This document shows positions 29,698 through 39,181 of a DNA stretch of 64,000 nt, piece after piece. The position numbers were made by a program, and so were the translations under genes. The stretch comes from Phycisphaerales bacterium. GTDB lineage: Bacteria; Planctomycetota; Phycisphaerae; Phycisphaerales; SM1A02. Each line of letters begins with the position of its first letter. Positions within the stretch are counted from its first letter, which is position 1. The stretch lies in contig SIAA01000005.1 in the NCBI GenBank assembly GCA_009692045.1, positions 32,648 to 96,647 on the forward strand. The letters run 5' to 3'. The notes beneath the pieces are model-generated. The model searched no databases, was not told the origin of the DNA, and saw nothing but the letters and a program-made list of their open reading frames with translations.

Positions 29698-31076
29698 TGG
29701 CCAATGGGGCACACTCCGATGCACTGGTCTTCTTCGGCGCCACCGGAGATCTTGCTCACAAGAAGATTTTCCCCGCCCTGCAATCCCTGATCAAGCGCGG
29801 GGTTCTTGACTGCCCCATCATCGGTGTCGCCAAGAGTGGCACGGATCTCGCCGCCCTGCGCGAGCGCGCCCGCGATGGCATACACAAGTTCGGGGGCGGT
29901 GTTGATGAGACTGCCTTTGCCAAACTCTGCTCGCTGCTGCGCTATGTCGATGGCGACTACACCGATGCCGCAACATTTGCCCAACTGAAAGTAGAGCTTG
30001 GCTCCGCCCGCGCACCCACCTGCTACTTGGCTATTCCCCCCGTGCTCTTCGGCGAGGTAGTGCGCCAGTTGGGCGCCTCTGGCATCGCTCCCATTGCCCG
30101 CGTTGTCGTAGAGAAACCATTTGGACATGATCTGACATCGGCGCGCCGCCTCAACGCCGAACTGCATGCGGCATTTGACGAGAGTCGAGTCTTTCGCATC
30201 GATCACTATCTGGGAAAGGAGGCGGTACAGAACATCCTCTACTTCAGATTCGCCAACGCGTTCCTCGAGCCCATATGGAATAGTCAACACATCCGCCAGA
30301 TCCAGATCACCCTGGCAGAGAGTTTCGGCGTTGAGGGCCGCGGCCGCTTCTACGACGAGACTGGGACTCTGCGCGATGTCGTGCAGAACCATCTGTTGCA
30401 GGTCCTGGGATTCTTGTGCATGGAACCGCCCCACTGGAGCGACATGGAGCGCACCCGCGACGAGCAGGTCAAACTCTTCCGCGCCATTCGCACCCTGACT
30501 CCCTTGGATCTGACTCGGGGTCAGTTTCATGGCTACCGAGACGAACCCGGAGTCGCCCCCAAGTCCGCTACTGAAACCTATGTAGCACTTCGACTGACGA
30601 TAGACAACTGGCGCTTCAGCGGAGTTCCCATCTTCATCCGTGCCGGCAAGTGCTTGCCCGTCTCGGCTACCGAGGTTCGCGTGGAGTTCAAGCGCGCTCC
30701 CCAGGTCGTATTCAAAGAACCGCAGCCGCCCTCGCACAACTATCTCCGCCTGCGTCTCAATCCTCGCATCGAGATCGGGCTCAATGCCCAAGTAAAGGCC
30801 GATGGCGAGTCAATGATCGGTCAACCCATTGAGTTGCTGGCCATTGATCAGCAACCTGATGAGCAAGCCCCCTACGAGCGGCTCCTCGGCGACGCCATGC
30901 GCGGCGAGTCGACTCTCTTCGCTCGCCAGGATTCGGTGGAGGAAGCGTGGCGAATCTTTCAGGAGGTGTTAGGCCCAGTTGTGCCGGCCTACGAATACGC
31001 CCCCGGCACCTGGGGACCTGAAGTCACGAACGATTTGATCCTGCCTCCGGGCGGTTGGCATGCGCCGAAGATGTGA
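29697..31076 (+). CDS. zwf: Glucose-6-phosphate 1-dehydrogenase
   Basis: This enzyme oxidises glucose 6-phosphate to 6-phosphogluconolactone and supplies NADPH. The protein has 459 residues from the ATG at 29697, which overlaps the gnd stop as TGATG; a longer frame from 29646 would run into gnd. The coenzyme motif [10 protein letters not shown] is at 14-23 and the substrate-binding RIDHYLGKE near 167-175, with its catalytic histidine region. A 6-phosphogluconolactonase gene is not adjacent. The last 53 bases overlap the 3' end of the convergent RDD-protein gene. Confidence 0.95.
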   Translation: MANGAHSDALVFFGATGDLAHKKIFPALQSLIKRGVLDCPIIGVAKSGTDLAALRERARDGIHKFGGGVDETAFAKLCSLLRYVDGDYTDAATFAQLKVELGSARAPTCYLAIPPVLFGEVVRQLGASGIAPIARVVVEKPFGHDLTSARRLNAELHAAFDESRVFRIDHYLGKEAVQNILYFRFANAFLEPIWNSQHIRQIQITLAESFGVEGRGRFYDETGTLRDVVQNHLLQVLGFLCMEPPHWSDMERTRDEQVKLFRAIRTLTPLDLTRGQFHGYRDEPGVAPKSATETYVALRLTIDNWRFSGVPIFIRAGKCLPVSATEVRVEFKRAPQVVFKEPQPPSHNYLRLRLNPRIEIGLNAQVKADGESMIGQPIELLAIDQQPDEQAPYERLLGDAMRGESTLFARQDSVEEAWRIFQEVLGPVVPAYEYAPGTWGPEVTNDLILPPGGWHAPKM

Positions 31077-32514
31077 GTCGCCGGCGCGCCACCGTAGTTG
31101 CAGTCCAAGACTCGGGTAGACCTCGCCCCTGCGGGCGGATCACGGTGAGGAACACCAGAGTTGGCATGACGAGTAGCAGCAATCTCAGCCAGGCACGGAT
31201 GAATATACGGATGCGACTCGGTCGGTCCTCACTTGCTGTAACGACGCGCAGGCCAAGAATCAGTTTCCCCCCGCTGCTTCCGAACACCGTCTCCACAACA
31301 GAAGAGCAGAGCAGGCACAGAAGCAGTCCCAACACAGCGGGCTCGGCCTGACTCCACTCCTGGCTCAGGACTGGCGGTCGCATGGCATCTGCCAGACTCA
31401 CCTTGCACCAAATGGATGCCAGCGCTGCCGCTGGAATCCAGTCGATCAAGAAAGCACCGCCGCGAGCGAGGAGCGGCGCGGCCTCATAGCCGCTAGGGCA
31501 TGCCGTCACCGCGAGCGGCACGCGTCGAAACGCGGCGGCAAACAGGACTACCAGCGAAGCAAACAGCAGCAGAGTTCCCGCGATCTGCCAAGTTGATGAC
31601 AGTCCAAGAGGCGTCAGCACTTGCATCGGATGCAATCCTCCCGACGTGCCGAGCTCCAGCACAATCACGCCATAGTCAAAGGGCATCCCCGTGTCCATGC
31701 CCGCTGGAGTGCCGGGGATTTCTGCTCGCAGCAGCAGAACCCTGCTCCCCATGCCCAGCACCGCCCATGGTCCATGGGGAATCCTTGCAGAGGCAATCAG
31801 CGGATCCGCAGGACCGCGCGTCCAGCGCGCCTCGAGGCGGTCGCCCTGGCATTCAAGTTGCGCGATGGGCCAGACACCATCGATCGGCGTGGCATCAGCG
31901 CGATACCACATCATCACTTCGTTTCCGCTAGCGCTGGTGGGTACCAGTCCGCATGCTCCTGCCAATTGCGCGGAGGATGGCTGTTCAATCCATCCGGAGC
32001 GGCCTAGACGCAAGAGAATAGGTTTGCCGGACGCACTTTGGTCGGCAGCTCTTGCCCCCAGCAGAGCCACGAGGCCATCCTCATCGGCAACCATTGCCAG
32101 AAGTGGAGCATCGGAGGGCAGGCTGCGCTCAACCTGCAGCGAGCCTCTGGGTAGGTATTCATAGTAATTGGTAGCGGCGATCCTTTGCGCCGTAAGCGAG
32201 ACCACTCGGCGCTTGCCCTCGGCAGGCTCGAAGAGCAACCACACGGTATCGCCATGCGCGGCTACCGCCTCTGGTCGTTCGTCTAGTTCCGCCGCGACAC
32301 TTGCATACATCCCATCCATCGCCGCAGCGTGGTGGATGAGCAGCGGACCACTCTCCAGTTGCGGCAGCACCAGCCACATCTGCGATCCGGTGGACGCTGC
32401 AACGAGTCTGGGCGACTGCGACTGCGACTGCGCCCACGCCAAGCATGGCATTAGCACGAGGGCAATTGCCGACAACACCAACTCACTCAGTTTGGCTCTA
32501 ACGCCTCGCCTCAT
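31024..32514 (-). CDS. RDD-domain membrane protein with N-terminal extracytoplasmic region
   Basis: The protein has 496 residues from the ATG at 32514, which overlaps the upstream stop as ATGA. An N-terminal signal-like helix ([18 protein letters not shown]) is followed by about 270 residues with no motif I recognise. A membrane helix near residue 300 ([16 protein letters not shown]) comes next, then a C-terminal RDD domain: [12 protein letters not shown], a long hydrophobic segment, and [14 protein letters not shown] domains occur in transporters and membrane proteins of largely unknown role. The gene's 3' end overlaps zwf by 53 bases on the opposite strand. It is probably co-translated with the lipoprotein at 32511-33452. 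Confidence 0.75.
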   Translation of the reverse strand: MRRGVRAKLSELVLSAIALVLMPCLAWAQSQSQSPRLVAASTGSQMWLVLPQLESGPLLIHHAAAMDGMYASVAAELDERPEAVAAHGDTVWLLFEPAEGKRRVVSLTAQRIAATNYYEYLPRGSLQVERSLPSDAPLLAMVADEDGLVALLGARAADQSASGKPILLRLGRSGWIEQPSSAQLAGACGLVPTSASGNEVMMWYRADATPIDGVWPIAQLECQGDRLEARWTRGPADPLIASARIPHGPWAVLGMGSRVLLLRAEIPGTPAGMDTGMPFDYGVIVLELGTSGGLHPMQVLTPLGLSSTWQIAGTLLLFASLVVLFAAAFRRVPLAVTACPSGYEAAPLLARGGAFLIDWIPAAALASIWCKVSLADAMRPPVLSQEWSQAEPAVLGLLLCLLCSSVVETVFGSSGGKLILGLRVVTASEDRPSRIRIFIRAWLRLLLLVMPTLVFLTVIRPQGRGLPESWTATTVARRRLTSSAHANRPEAGSNRS

Positions 32515-33452
32515 TTGACGGGCACTCCACACTCCATCACCACTTCCGGAGCAAGGGACTCTCGCAGAGCCGCTAGATCAAACAACTGGGGCCGCGGCGG
32601 TTGATCCGGCCTCTCCAGAAACTCTAGGAAGAGGCTGAGACTGTCACCTGAAGCGCCCTCGGGCAACTTCTCATCGCTGGTGGTTGACCTCATGCGGGGC
32701 GCGCGAATCACCACTCGGTGGGCCAACTTGGGTTGGGCGCCGTGGGCGATTCCCGCCACTCGTGAGTAGCGGTACTCGGTTAGCTCGCTGCTGCACAACT
32801 CTTCGCCTTGGGAATCGGTGAATGCAACTCGCACAGTCTGCAACTGCCCGTCGAGCCACCAGACTTCACCTCCCTGCACAGAGGCAATCTCCACGCGGCA
32901 ACTGTGTCTCTTCTCATCCCAACTGACCCCGGTGATTGATTCGGCGCGAACGCAAGAAAGCCCCATGGCCGAGAGCAATCGATAGGGTGAGACTAGAGAG
33001 ACCAATCCATTAGATAGAGAAACGCCCCCGACGCAAGTGTCGAGAGTCTTGGGACTCGAAGCCAGATCGAAACACCACCAGCGGCCCCCGTGGCATCCAG
33101 CCCAAATGGCTCGCTGCCCCAGCTTGGTGAGGCGAATTGAGGCCGAAAGCGCGGATCCTCCCCCCTGCTCATCCTCAAGTGGAAGCAGAGCATCCAGGAG
33201 TAAATCGCCATTCTCAAAGTGGTTTCCGTCAGCGTCGCGGAAGCACAGTTCTGCCGTGCCTCGGGCCTTGATGCGGTCGAGCACACCCCGGTCGCGAGCG
33301 CGCGACTGGGAAATCTGGGTTGGTGTTGGCAGCGGCTGGGAATCATCGCCCCAGTGAGGGCTGCTGGCAGTGTCGGGATCACTGACGCAACCGGCAAGGA
33401 GAGCGAACATGCCGAGAATGAGTGACCCAACACTTCGCAATCCCTTGTTCAT
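32511..33452 (-). CDS. Putative lipoprotein of unknown function
   Basis: The 313-residue protein begins MNKGLRSVGSLILGMFALLAGC, a lipoprotein signal with the lipobox LLAGC and acylated Cys at residue 22. The mature part contains many polar residues and several isolated cysteines, and I recognise no domain. The central text (WWCFDLASSPKTL, EVWWLDGQL) hints at a beta-rich fold like outer-membrane lipoprotein carriers, but this is only an impression. It shares one base with the stop of the gene upstream and 4 bases with the RDD gene downstream, so the three form an operon. Confidence 0.7.
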   Translation of the reverse strand: MNKGLRSVGSLILGMFALLAGCVSDPDTASSPHWGDDSQPLPTPTQISQSRARDRGVLDRIKARGTAELCFRDADGNHFENGDLLLDALLPLEDEQGGGSALSASIRLTKLGQRAIWAGCHGGRWWCFDLASSPKTLDTCVGGVSLSNGLVSLVSPYRLLSAMGLSCVRAESITGVSWDEKRHSCRVEIASVQGGEVWWLDGQLQTVRVAFTDSQGEELCSSELTEYRYSRVAGIAHGAQPKLAHRVVIRAPRMRSTTSDEKLPEGASGDSLSLFLEFLERPDQPPRPQLFDLAALRESLAPEVVMECGVPVK

Positions 33453-33979
33453 CAGGCTTCGATCCGCACTACCTCTGCGAGTTGATCGGAGAGGTCGCGC
33501 AGCTCTTCATCAAGAACTTGCGGATTCAGGACTCTAAGCAGCGGGGCATCATCCTCCGAGCCTCGAACCTTGAAGAGCCAGGTCTCGGCTCCGGCATTTC
33601 GGTCGATTCCTGCATGCTTGAGCAATCGTTTGCGTAGCAGTATCAGCGCCACCAGCCAGCGATAGGAGGCACGCCTGCCCGAGGCATCTTCTCCCAGCCT
33701 TTGCAGAATCTCCAGCAGGGTTTCATCATCAACAAAAGTCTGCCGCGGTGCTCCCGGCAGCGGGGCAATCGAGCGCCAGAATGCCACGAGGCCGGCCGGC
33801 CGCTCGCCTGCATCCCACGCCTCAGCACAGATATCAAGTCGCTTGAGTGGAGTCACGGCATCATCCGAGGCATCGACTAAAGCCGCCACGAATGGAACCC
33901 CCGGGGCGATGGGCGTGGAGCGCAGCGCACACGAACCAGTGAACGATCCCACCCCAACTGGCTCGGAAGAAAGCGACAT
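33452..33979 (-). CDS. Conserved protein of unknown function (planctomycete type)
   Basis: The 175-residue protein has no signal peptide. It starts with a short CALRSTPIAPGVPFVAALVD segment, followed by AEAWDAG, LVAFWRSIAPLP, FVDDETLLEILQRLGED and a basic ALILLRKRLLK stretch. I recognise this order from an uncharacterised family common in planctomycetes, but know no function. The minus strand reads TGCTAGGATAGCCGC before the ATG: AGGA may be the ribosome site, although TAGGAT also resembles a -10. It heads the operon with the lipoprotein and RDD genes and is divergent from cdaA by 43 bases. Confidence 0.7.
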   Translation of the reverse strand: MSLSSEPVGVGSFTGSCALRSTPIAPGVPFVAALVDASDDAVTPLKRLDICAEAWDAGERPAGLVAFWRSIAPLPGAPRQTFVDDETLLEILQRLGEDASGRRASYRWLVALILLRKRLLKHAGIDRNAGAETWLFKVRGSEDDAPLLRVLNPQVLDEELRDLSDQLAEVVRIEA

Positions 33980-34022
33980 GCGGCTATCCTAGCAACGCGG
34001 CAACTGAAACCGCGGAGGGCTC

Positions 34023-34910
34023 GTGCCAGAACGGCTGCTACAACTCTTTCGATCGCAGGATCCACTCGGCGTCGCCCTCGAGTTGGCGGTGATCTGGATT
34101 GGCGTGTTTCTGTCACTGCGATTCATGGAGCGCACACGGGGAGCCGGTGTATTCAAGGGAGTGATCGTTGCTGCCGCTCTGCTCTTGCTGGCACTGCGAT
34201 TCCTAGGGGCATTCAGCGAGTCCTTCTCGCGCCTTCGCTATCTGAGCGAGGGTTTGCTGGGAGTCTCGGCACTCTTGATGGTGGTGGTATTTCAATCAGA
34301 GATCAGGCAGGGAATGGTGCGCCTAGGGCAAACCCTTTCGATCCACGGTCGCAAGCAACAAGGAGAAGCTGAAGCCGATGCAGTGGCGGCAGCGGTTCGC
34401 ACCTTGAGTCGAGCCCAGATCGGAGCGCTCATAGTGATCGAGCGGAGCGTGCCGCTGGTCGACTTGGCTGCCAATGGAATCGCTCTCGATGCCAGATTGG
34501 ACTCGCGACTGCTCGAGGCGATTTTCTGGCCCAGCAATCCCCTGCATGACTTGGCAGTCGTTGTCCGCGAGGGGCGGATCGCCTCGGCCAATGTGGAGCT
34601 ACCGCTCGCAGAGACCGGCAGCCTCGGCGCCGAGTTGGGCTCTCGCCACCGAGCCGCTCTAGGCGCAACCGTAGACACCGATTGCCTAGTGGTGGTGGTG
34701 AGTGAACAAACCGGAAGCGTTCGATTCGCGCAGGAGGGCGAGCTCAGCACTCCAGTTTCTCTCGAACTCTTCCGCGACGAGTTCCTTGACCGCATCTCCC
34801 GTGGTGCGGACCACTCCAGAGAAGTCAATCCCCATGTTGTGGCCCGCATCGGCCCAGCGACAGAAGTTGCAGGTGACGATCGAGGCCAGAGTGGGAGAGC
34901 CGCTCAATGA
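34023..34910 (+). CDS. cdaA: Diadenylate cyclase CdaA (c-di-AMP synthase) with an altered DGA motif
   Basis: The 295-residue protein has three N-terminal membrane helices (about 16-34, 46-64 and 74-92) and a cytoplasmic DAC domain, the CdaA layout. It would make cyclic di-AMP from two ATP, a messenger for potassium and wall homeostasis. The RHRAALG motif is at 208-214. The usual DGA motif reads HDLA at 175-178 (GAC TTG GCA), a leucine where glycine is expected. A GGAGGG ribosome site precedes the GTG start. The YbbR-type regulator gene follows with a 4-base overlap. The family is certain; whether the enzyme is fully active is open. Confidence 0.88.
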   Translation: MPERLLQLFRSQDPLGVALELAVIWIGVFLSLRFMERTRGAGVFKGVIVAAALLLLALRFLGAFSESFSRLRYLSEGLLGVSALLMVVVFQSEIRQGMVRLGQTLSIHGRKQQGEAEADAVAAAVRTLSRAQIGALIVIERSVPLVDLAANGIALDARLDSRLLEAIFWPSNPLHDLAVVVREGRIASANVELPLAETGSLGAELGSRHRAALGATVDTDCLVVVVSEQTGSVRFAQEGELSTPVSLELFRDEFLDRISRGADHSREVNPHVVARIGPATEVAGDDRGQSGRAAQ

Positions 34911-35917
34911 TGCGCTGGCGAGGAAATGCCTTCAATATCGTCGTTGCCACCCTGGTGACCGTGGTGCTCTGGACCTTTGCCGCAGAGAAGACCCGCACCC
35001 AGGCGCAATCCAGCGGACAAGTGGTGGTTCAGGTTCCTGCTGGTTCACTGCTCTATGTGGATCCGCCTGATCCGTTTCCTGTCAATGTGAAGCTGACGGG
35101 CTCGCATCAGTCGATCCGAAAATTTGAAGCGGCTCTGGCGGGCACGCTGGTGCTGACTCCGGCGATTCTGGGTGTCCCCAACGCCCCCGGCGAAGCAACC
35201 GTCGATCTCCAGTCAGCCATTGCGCGCACTCCCCAGGCACTTGAAGGAGACATTGTTCTGGAGAGTGTTGCGCCGGCCCAGTTGCTGGTTCGGCTCGGTG
35301 AACTGGTGATGGTCCCTGCCCGGGTGTCCACCAATCTCCCTCTGGCACAGATCGCCGGTGAAGCATCGATTGACCCGCCGGAGGTGACGGTCGTGCTTCC
35401 TCGCGAAGCTTCCGATTCGATCAGCGAGCTCCATCTGGATGCTGATGTTTCCGTTCGCAATCTTGAAGCAGGTAGGCGCCACAGCATCGATGCTGAGCTG
35501 CGGCTTCCCGAAGCACTGAATCGCTGGCGCGATTTCGTCCGCATAGCCCCCTCGCGCGCCCGCGTCGTGTTCACCCTGAGGTCGAACATGCGCAACTGGA
35601 CCATTCCCGTGGTGCCGGTGCAGATTTCTGGGCCGCCGGAAGACTTGGCTAACTATGACATTCGCTTGCAACCAAGCGCGGGATTCCTACGCGATGTCGA
35701 GGTGTCAGGCCCCGCTGATGCCATCTCGCAAATCGAATTGGGCAGAGTCGCGGTGGCGGCACTGGTGCATCTGAGTGCTGACGATCTTGCCCGACGAGTG
35801 GAGTCCGTGCCAGTCGCGCTCTGGCTCCTGCCGAAAGGTGTGAGTGTCTCGCGGGTGGGCGGATCAGGGGATACCGCACCACTCATCGCTCTCAAGATTG
35901 AACTAGCGCATCCCTAG
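34907..35917 (+). CDS. cdaR: YbbR/CdaR-like regulator of diadenylate cyclase
   Basis: The 336-residue protein has one N-terminal membrane anchor (NIVVATLVTVVLWTFAAE, about 8-25). Repeated beta-rich segments of about 80 residues follow, with DPP and VTVVLP motifs of the YbbR type. In Firmicutes the YbbR protein CdaR binds and controls CdaA from outside the membrane, and the two genes are adjacent as here. The ATG at 34907 overlaps the cdaA stop by 4 bases. Assignment rests on domain pattern plus context. Confidence 0.8.
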   Translation: MMRWRGNAFNIVVATLVTVVLWTFAAEKTRTQAQSSGQVVVQVPAGSLLYVDPPDPFPVNVKLTGSHQSIRKFEAALAGTLVLTPAILGVPNAPGEATVDLQSAIARTPQALEGDIVLESVAPAQLLVRLGELVMVPARVSTNLPLAQIAGEASIDPPEVTVVLPREASDSISELHLDADVSVRNLEAGRRHSIDAELRLPEALNRWRDFVRIAPSRARVVFTLRSNMRNWTIPVVPVQISGPPEDLANYDIRLQPSAGFLRDVEVSGPADAISQIELGRVAVAALVHLSADDLARRVESVPVALWLLPKGVSVSRVGGSGDTAPLIALKIELAHP

Positions 35918-35940
35918 AGACTCGATCACCAACTACTCGC

Positions 35941-37230
35941 TCACGCGCTAGCAACGATGATGGCACCCCATTGTCGTTTGCCTCGGCGCACTAGCGCGTA
36001 CTTTCCGGCAAGAAGTTGCGCCGACGTGAGCCGAGCGTCAGCACCGACACGCTCACCGTTCAGAAGAATGCTGCCATTAGTGAGGAACTCTCGCGCTTCC
36101 CGCTTGGAGGCTGAGAGCCCCGAGCGCACTAGGAGGTCCAGCACCAGGGCGCCATCTCCGGAAACCTCCGCCGGGGTTACCAACGCCTGGGGTAGGTCAA
36201 GTGTGATCTCCGCCAGCTGCTCGGCGTCGAGCTGGCACACCTCCCCCGAAAACAGCGCGTTCCCTGCTGCCTGCGCTCGCGCCAGTTCGGTGGGGCCGTG
36301 GAAGATCTCGGTCAAGTGATCCGCCAAGGCGCGCTGGCACTCTCGCGCCTCAGGCTTGGCAGCAGCGCTCGCCTCCAGCTCCAACACTCGAGCGGAATCA
36401 AGAAAGGTGAACCAGCGCAGGAACCGACCCACATCTCCATCAGCAGTTTGTAGCCAGAACTGATGGAATCGATAGGGACTCGTTCGATCCGCGGTCAGCC
36501 AGATCGCGCCCGACTCCGTCTTGCCAAACTTGGTGCCATCTGACTTGGTGACCAGCGGATTGGTAACGCCAAACGCCTCAGCCCCTGCACAACGGCGGAT
36601 GAGATCGATTCCCGAAACGATATTGCCCCACTGATCCGCGCCACCAAGTTGCACCGTACAACCGAGCTCGCGGTAGAGATGCAGGAAGTCGTAGGCCTGC
36701 AGCACCATATAACTGAACTCGGTGTAGGAAATCCCCTGCTCGCGTTCCTTCAACCTTGTTGCCACCGAGTCGCGGGCGATCATCTGGTTTACGCTGAAGT
36801 GTTTCCCCACCTCGCGAAGAACATCGATGTATCCCAGCTTGAGCAACCAGTCGGCGTTATCCACCATGATCGCAGCACCGGCGCCCCGGGCGTCGAAGTC
36901 AATCACCCTAGCGAAGATGCGCCTTTGGCAATCGATATTGTGCTGGACCTCGTCAGGGGTGAGAAGTTGTCGCTCGGCACTCTTGCCACTGGGATCACCG
37001 ATCATTCCCGTTCCTCCGCCCGTGAGCACCACCGGTCGGTGTCCGGCGCGCTGCCAGTGAGCGAGCAGTTTCATCGGAACATAGTTGCCCACGGTCAGAC
37101 TGTCTGAAGTCGGATCAAACCCGGCATAGGCCAGTCGCCCAAGCGTCTCGCAGTGACCACCCAGAGCATCGCTGGTGACCTGATGGAGCAGCCCGCGCCA
37201 GTGCAATTCGTCGAGAAACTGATTTGCCAT
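35941..37230 (-). CDS. tyrS: Tyrosyl-tRNA synthetase
   Basis: The protein has 429 residues from the ATG at 37230 (MANQFLDELHWRGL); a frame extending to 37278 adds an unlikely leader. It is a class I synthetase that charges tRNA-Tyr. The region AGFDPTSDSLTVGN (36-49) holds the HIGH-equivalent as TVGN, with both histidines replaced. KFGKT (234-238) is the KMSKS equivalent. GGGTGMIGDPSGK and LGGADQWGN are typical of the family, and a C-terminal S4-like RNA-binding domain follows. It is convergent with cdaR (23-base gap) and divergent from the ribosomal protein operon. Confidence 0.93.
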   Translation of the reverse strand: MANQFLDELHWRGLLHQVTSDALGGHCETLGRLAYAGFDPTSDSLTVGNYVPMKLLAHWQRAGHRPVVLTGGGTGMIGDPSGKSAERQLLTPDEVQHNIDCQRRIFARVIDFDARGAGAAIMVDNADWLLKLGYIDVLREVGKHFSVNQMIARDSVATRLKEREQGISYTEFSYMVLQAYDFLHLYRELGCTVQLGGADQWGNIVSGIDLIRRCAGAEAFGVTNPLVTKSDGTKFGKTESGAIWLTADRTSPYRFHQFWLQTADGDVGRFLRWFTFLDSARVLELEASAAAKPEARECQRALADHLTEIFHGPTELARAQAAGNALFSGEVCQLDAEQLAEITLDLPQALVTPAEVSGDGALVLDLLVRSGLSASKREAREFLTNGSILLNGERVGADARLTSAQLLAGKYALVRRGKRQWGAIIVASA

Positions 37231-37278
37231 GGCTTTGAAGATACGGCGGCAGAGGCGCCCGTGGGGGCTGATGGTCAC

Positions 37279-37306
37279 TTGTGCCCGCGGGGCTTTCTGC
37301 TACAGT
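37279..37306 (+). promoter_or_regulatory. Promoter of the rplKAJL operon
   Basis: A -35 TTGTGC (37279-37284) and a -10 TACAGT (37301-37306) are 16 bases apart, with TG one base before the -10 (TGCTACAGT, extended -10). The leader of about 95 bases holds a small CCCC-GCGT-GGGG hairpin (37370-37381) and ends with a very strong ribosome site, TAGGAGGT (37391-37398), 8 bases before the rplK start. The hairpin might be part of a feedback site, but I cannot show it. Confidence 0.6.
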
Positions 37307-37406
37307 ACTCGGCTCCTCGGACCGTTAGAACTACTTGATTGCGCAGTCCAGCTTCAGGAAACTGCATCGCCCCGCGTGGGGTCAATCAGGTAGGAGGTAA
37401 GTCAAT

Positions 37407-37832
37407 ATGGCAAAGAAGATTCAAAAAGTATTCAAGATCATGGCTCCCGGTGGCAAGGCGACACCGGCTCCACCACTAGGCCCGGTGCTCGGCGCCAATG
37501 GTGTCAATCCCGGTCAGTTCGTCACAAAGTTCAATGAAGCAACCCGTGCTCTTAATGGGCGCATCGTGGGCTGCCTCGTCACGCTCTACGCCGATCGCAC
37601 CTTCGACCTGGAGATCAAGTCTTCACCAGCAAGTGAGTTGCTCAAGGAAGCGGCCAAGGCTGAGAAGGGTTCCGGGAAACCGAACACCGAGAAGGTGGGC
37701 AAGGTTTCCCAGGCCGCGCTGCGCAAGATCGCTGAAGACAAGATGAAGGATATGAACGCCGCCAGCGTGGAAGCAGCGATGCGCACTCTGGCAGGTACCG
37801 CGCGCTCGATGGGCGTTGAGGTGGAGGCATAA
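37407..37832 (+). CDS. rplK: 50S ribosomal protein L11
   Basis: The 141-residue protein has the standard length. It includes the N-terminal PGGKATPAPPLGPVLG segment and the C-terminal RNA-binding domain ending GTARSMGVEVE. L11 binds the GTPase-associated region of 23S rRNA. It is the first gene of rplK-rplA-rplJ-rplL, with a strong TAGGAGGT ribosome site. In many bacteria secE and nusG precede it; here the upstream neighbour is divergent tyrS. rplA starts 2 bases after its stop. Confidence 0.98.
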   Translation: MAKKIQKVFKIMAPGGKATPAPPLGPVLGANGVNPGQFVTKFNEATRALNGRIVGCLVTLYADRTFDLEIKSSPASELLKEAAKAEKGSGKPNTEKVGKVSQAALRKIAEDKMKDMNAASVEAAMRTLAGTARSMGVEVEA

Positions 37833-37834
37833 TC

Positions 37835-38539
37835 ATGGCAACTGCAACCAAGACAAACGCTCCCGGACACAGCAAGCGCGTCCGCTCCAATCAGGGCATC
37901 CCTCAATCCCGCACCCCGCTTTCGGTCGGGGATGCGATCAAGGCGCTGCGTGCCTATAAGACCACCAAGTTTGACCAGACCGTCAATGTGGTGATGCATC
38001 TGGGAATCGATCCCAAGACCGCCGATCAAGCCCTGCGCGGCGCCATCAGTTTCCCGCGCGGCGTGGGCAAGAGCGCCAAGGTGATCTGCTTCTGCAACTC
38101 CGACAAGGTCGCGATCGCTAAGGCCGCGGGCGCCGTCGAAGCTGGCGGCGAGGAACTCGTGGCCAAGATCGAAGGCGGCTGGATGGACTTCGAAGTGGCG
38201 GTTGCCAGCCCCGACATGATGCGCGTGGTGAGCAAGCTGGGCAAGGTCCTTGGCCCCAAGGGGCTCATGCCCTCGCCTAAAGCCGGCACTGTCACCCAGG
38301 ACGTCGCTACCGCAATCAAGGAGTACGCCGCAGGCAAGGTGGAGTACCGCAATGATGATGGTGGCAATGTCCACTGCATCATCGGCAAACTCTCCTTCGC
38401 CGACGATGCTCTCGCAGAGAACTTGAATCACTTCATCGCCGTCATCAACAAGGTTCGTCCCGCATCAGTCAAGGGCATCTACATAAAGAAGTGCGCCATC
38501 GCAGCTTCTATGAGCCCCAGCGTTCTGGTCGCTGTCTAA
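37835..38539 (+). CDS. rplA: 50S ribosomal protein L1
   Basis: The 234-residue protein has the usual L1 domains, with FPRGVGKSAKVICF, a MRVVSKLGKVLGPKGLMPSPKAGTV-type signature, and VEYRNDDGGNVHCIIGKLSF. L1 forms the mobile stalk at the E site and in many bacteria represses its own operon by binding the leader. The N-terminus is about 15 residues of basic, low-complexity sequence before the conserved SVGDAIKALRAY. It is tightly spaced between rplK and rplJ. Confidence 0.98.
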   Translation: MATATKTNAPGHSKRVRSNQGIPQSRTPLSVGDAIKALRAYKTTKFDQTVNVVMHLGIDPKTADQALRGAISFPRGVGKSAKVICFCNSDKVAIAKAAGAVEAGGEELVAKIEGGWMDFEVAVASPDMMRVVSKLGKVLGPKGLMPSPKAGTVTQDVATAIKEYAAGKVEYRNDDGGNVHCIIGKLSFADDALAENLNHFIAVINKVRPASVKGIYIKKCAIAASMSPSVLVAV

Positions 38540-38560
38540 CGGGACCAAACGGAGCACCAA

Positions 38561-39106
38561 ATGAGCAAGCCAGTCAAAGATCTGATCGTCGCCGAGTATC
38601 GCAAGCGCTTTGAGGGAGTCGCCGGCGCCGTGTTGATCGAAGTGCGCGGAATGAACGCCTCCGCCAACAACAGCATGCGTCTCAAGCTGCGCAAGAATTC
38701 GGTGCGGGTGACCGTGGTGAAGAACGCCCTGGCTCGCCGAGCATTTGCTCAGACACCTCTGGAATCGCTCTCGGCCGGACTGGTGGGCTCCACCGCGGTT
38801 GTATACGGTGCCGAGAGCGTGATCGAAGTGGCTCGGGATCTAGTGAAGATCGCCACCGCCAACGACAAGCTCGAACTCAAAGGCGCCTGCATGGAGGGCG
38901 AGTGGTATGCCGGCAAGGCTGGCGTCGAGAAACTCAGCAAGTTCCCCACGCGAGTCGAGGCTCAGTCCCAACTCATCACCCTGGTGCTTTCACCGGCACG
39001 CAAGGTCATGGGCTGCGTCAAGAGTCCTGAATCACGCATCATGGGCATCGTCAAGGAAATCGAGAGTCGGCTGGAGAAGGGCGAAACCATCTCCGCAGCT
39101 TCATGA
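38561..39106 (+). CDS. rplJ: 50S ribosomal protein L10
   Basis: The 181-residue protein has the L10 start (MSKPVKDLIVAEYRKRFEGVAGAVLIEVRG) and KNALARRAF in the RNA-binding region. The C-terminal helix (VKEIESRLEKGE) binds L7/L12 dimers to form the stalk. A GGAG ribosome site lies 9 bases before the ATG. It is followed by a 123-base gap before rplL that contains a perfect dyad. Confidence 0.97.
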   Translation: MSKPVKDLIVAEYRKRFEGVAGAVLIEVRGMNASANNSMRLKLRKNSVRVTVVKNALARRAFAQTPLESLSAGLVGSTAVVYGAESVIEVARDLVKIATANDKLELKGACMEGEWYAGKAGVEKLSKFPTRVEAQSQLITLVLSPARKVMGCVKSPESRIMGIVKEIESRLEKGETISAAS

Positions 39107-39181
39107 CATCAGATCGTTAGCAAAGCGTTCAGAAGTTTCATCGTTCCAACACCAACGGCTCAGGGACTGGCATCGATTAAA

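Noticed and set aside
33979..33994. TAGGAT before the 33979 start as a leaderless -10
   Set aside because: AGGA at the same place works equally well as a ribosome site with 7-8 base spacing, and no -35 is convincing, so I did not call it a promoter.
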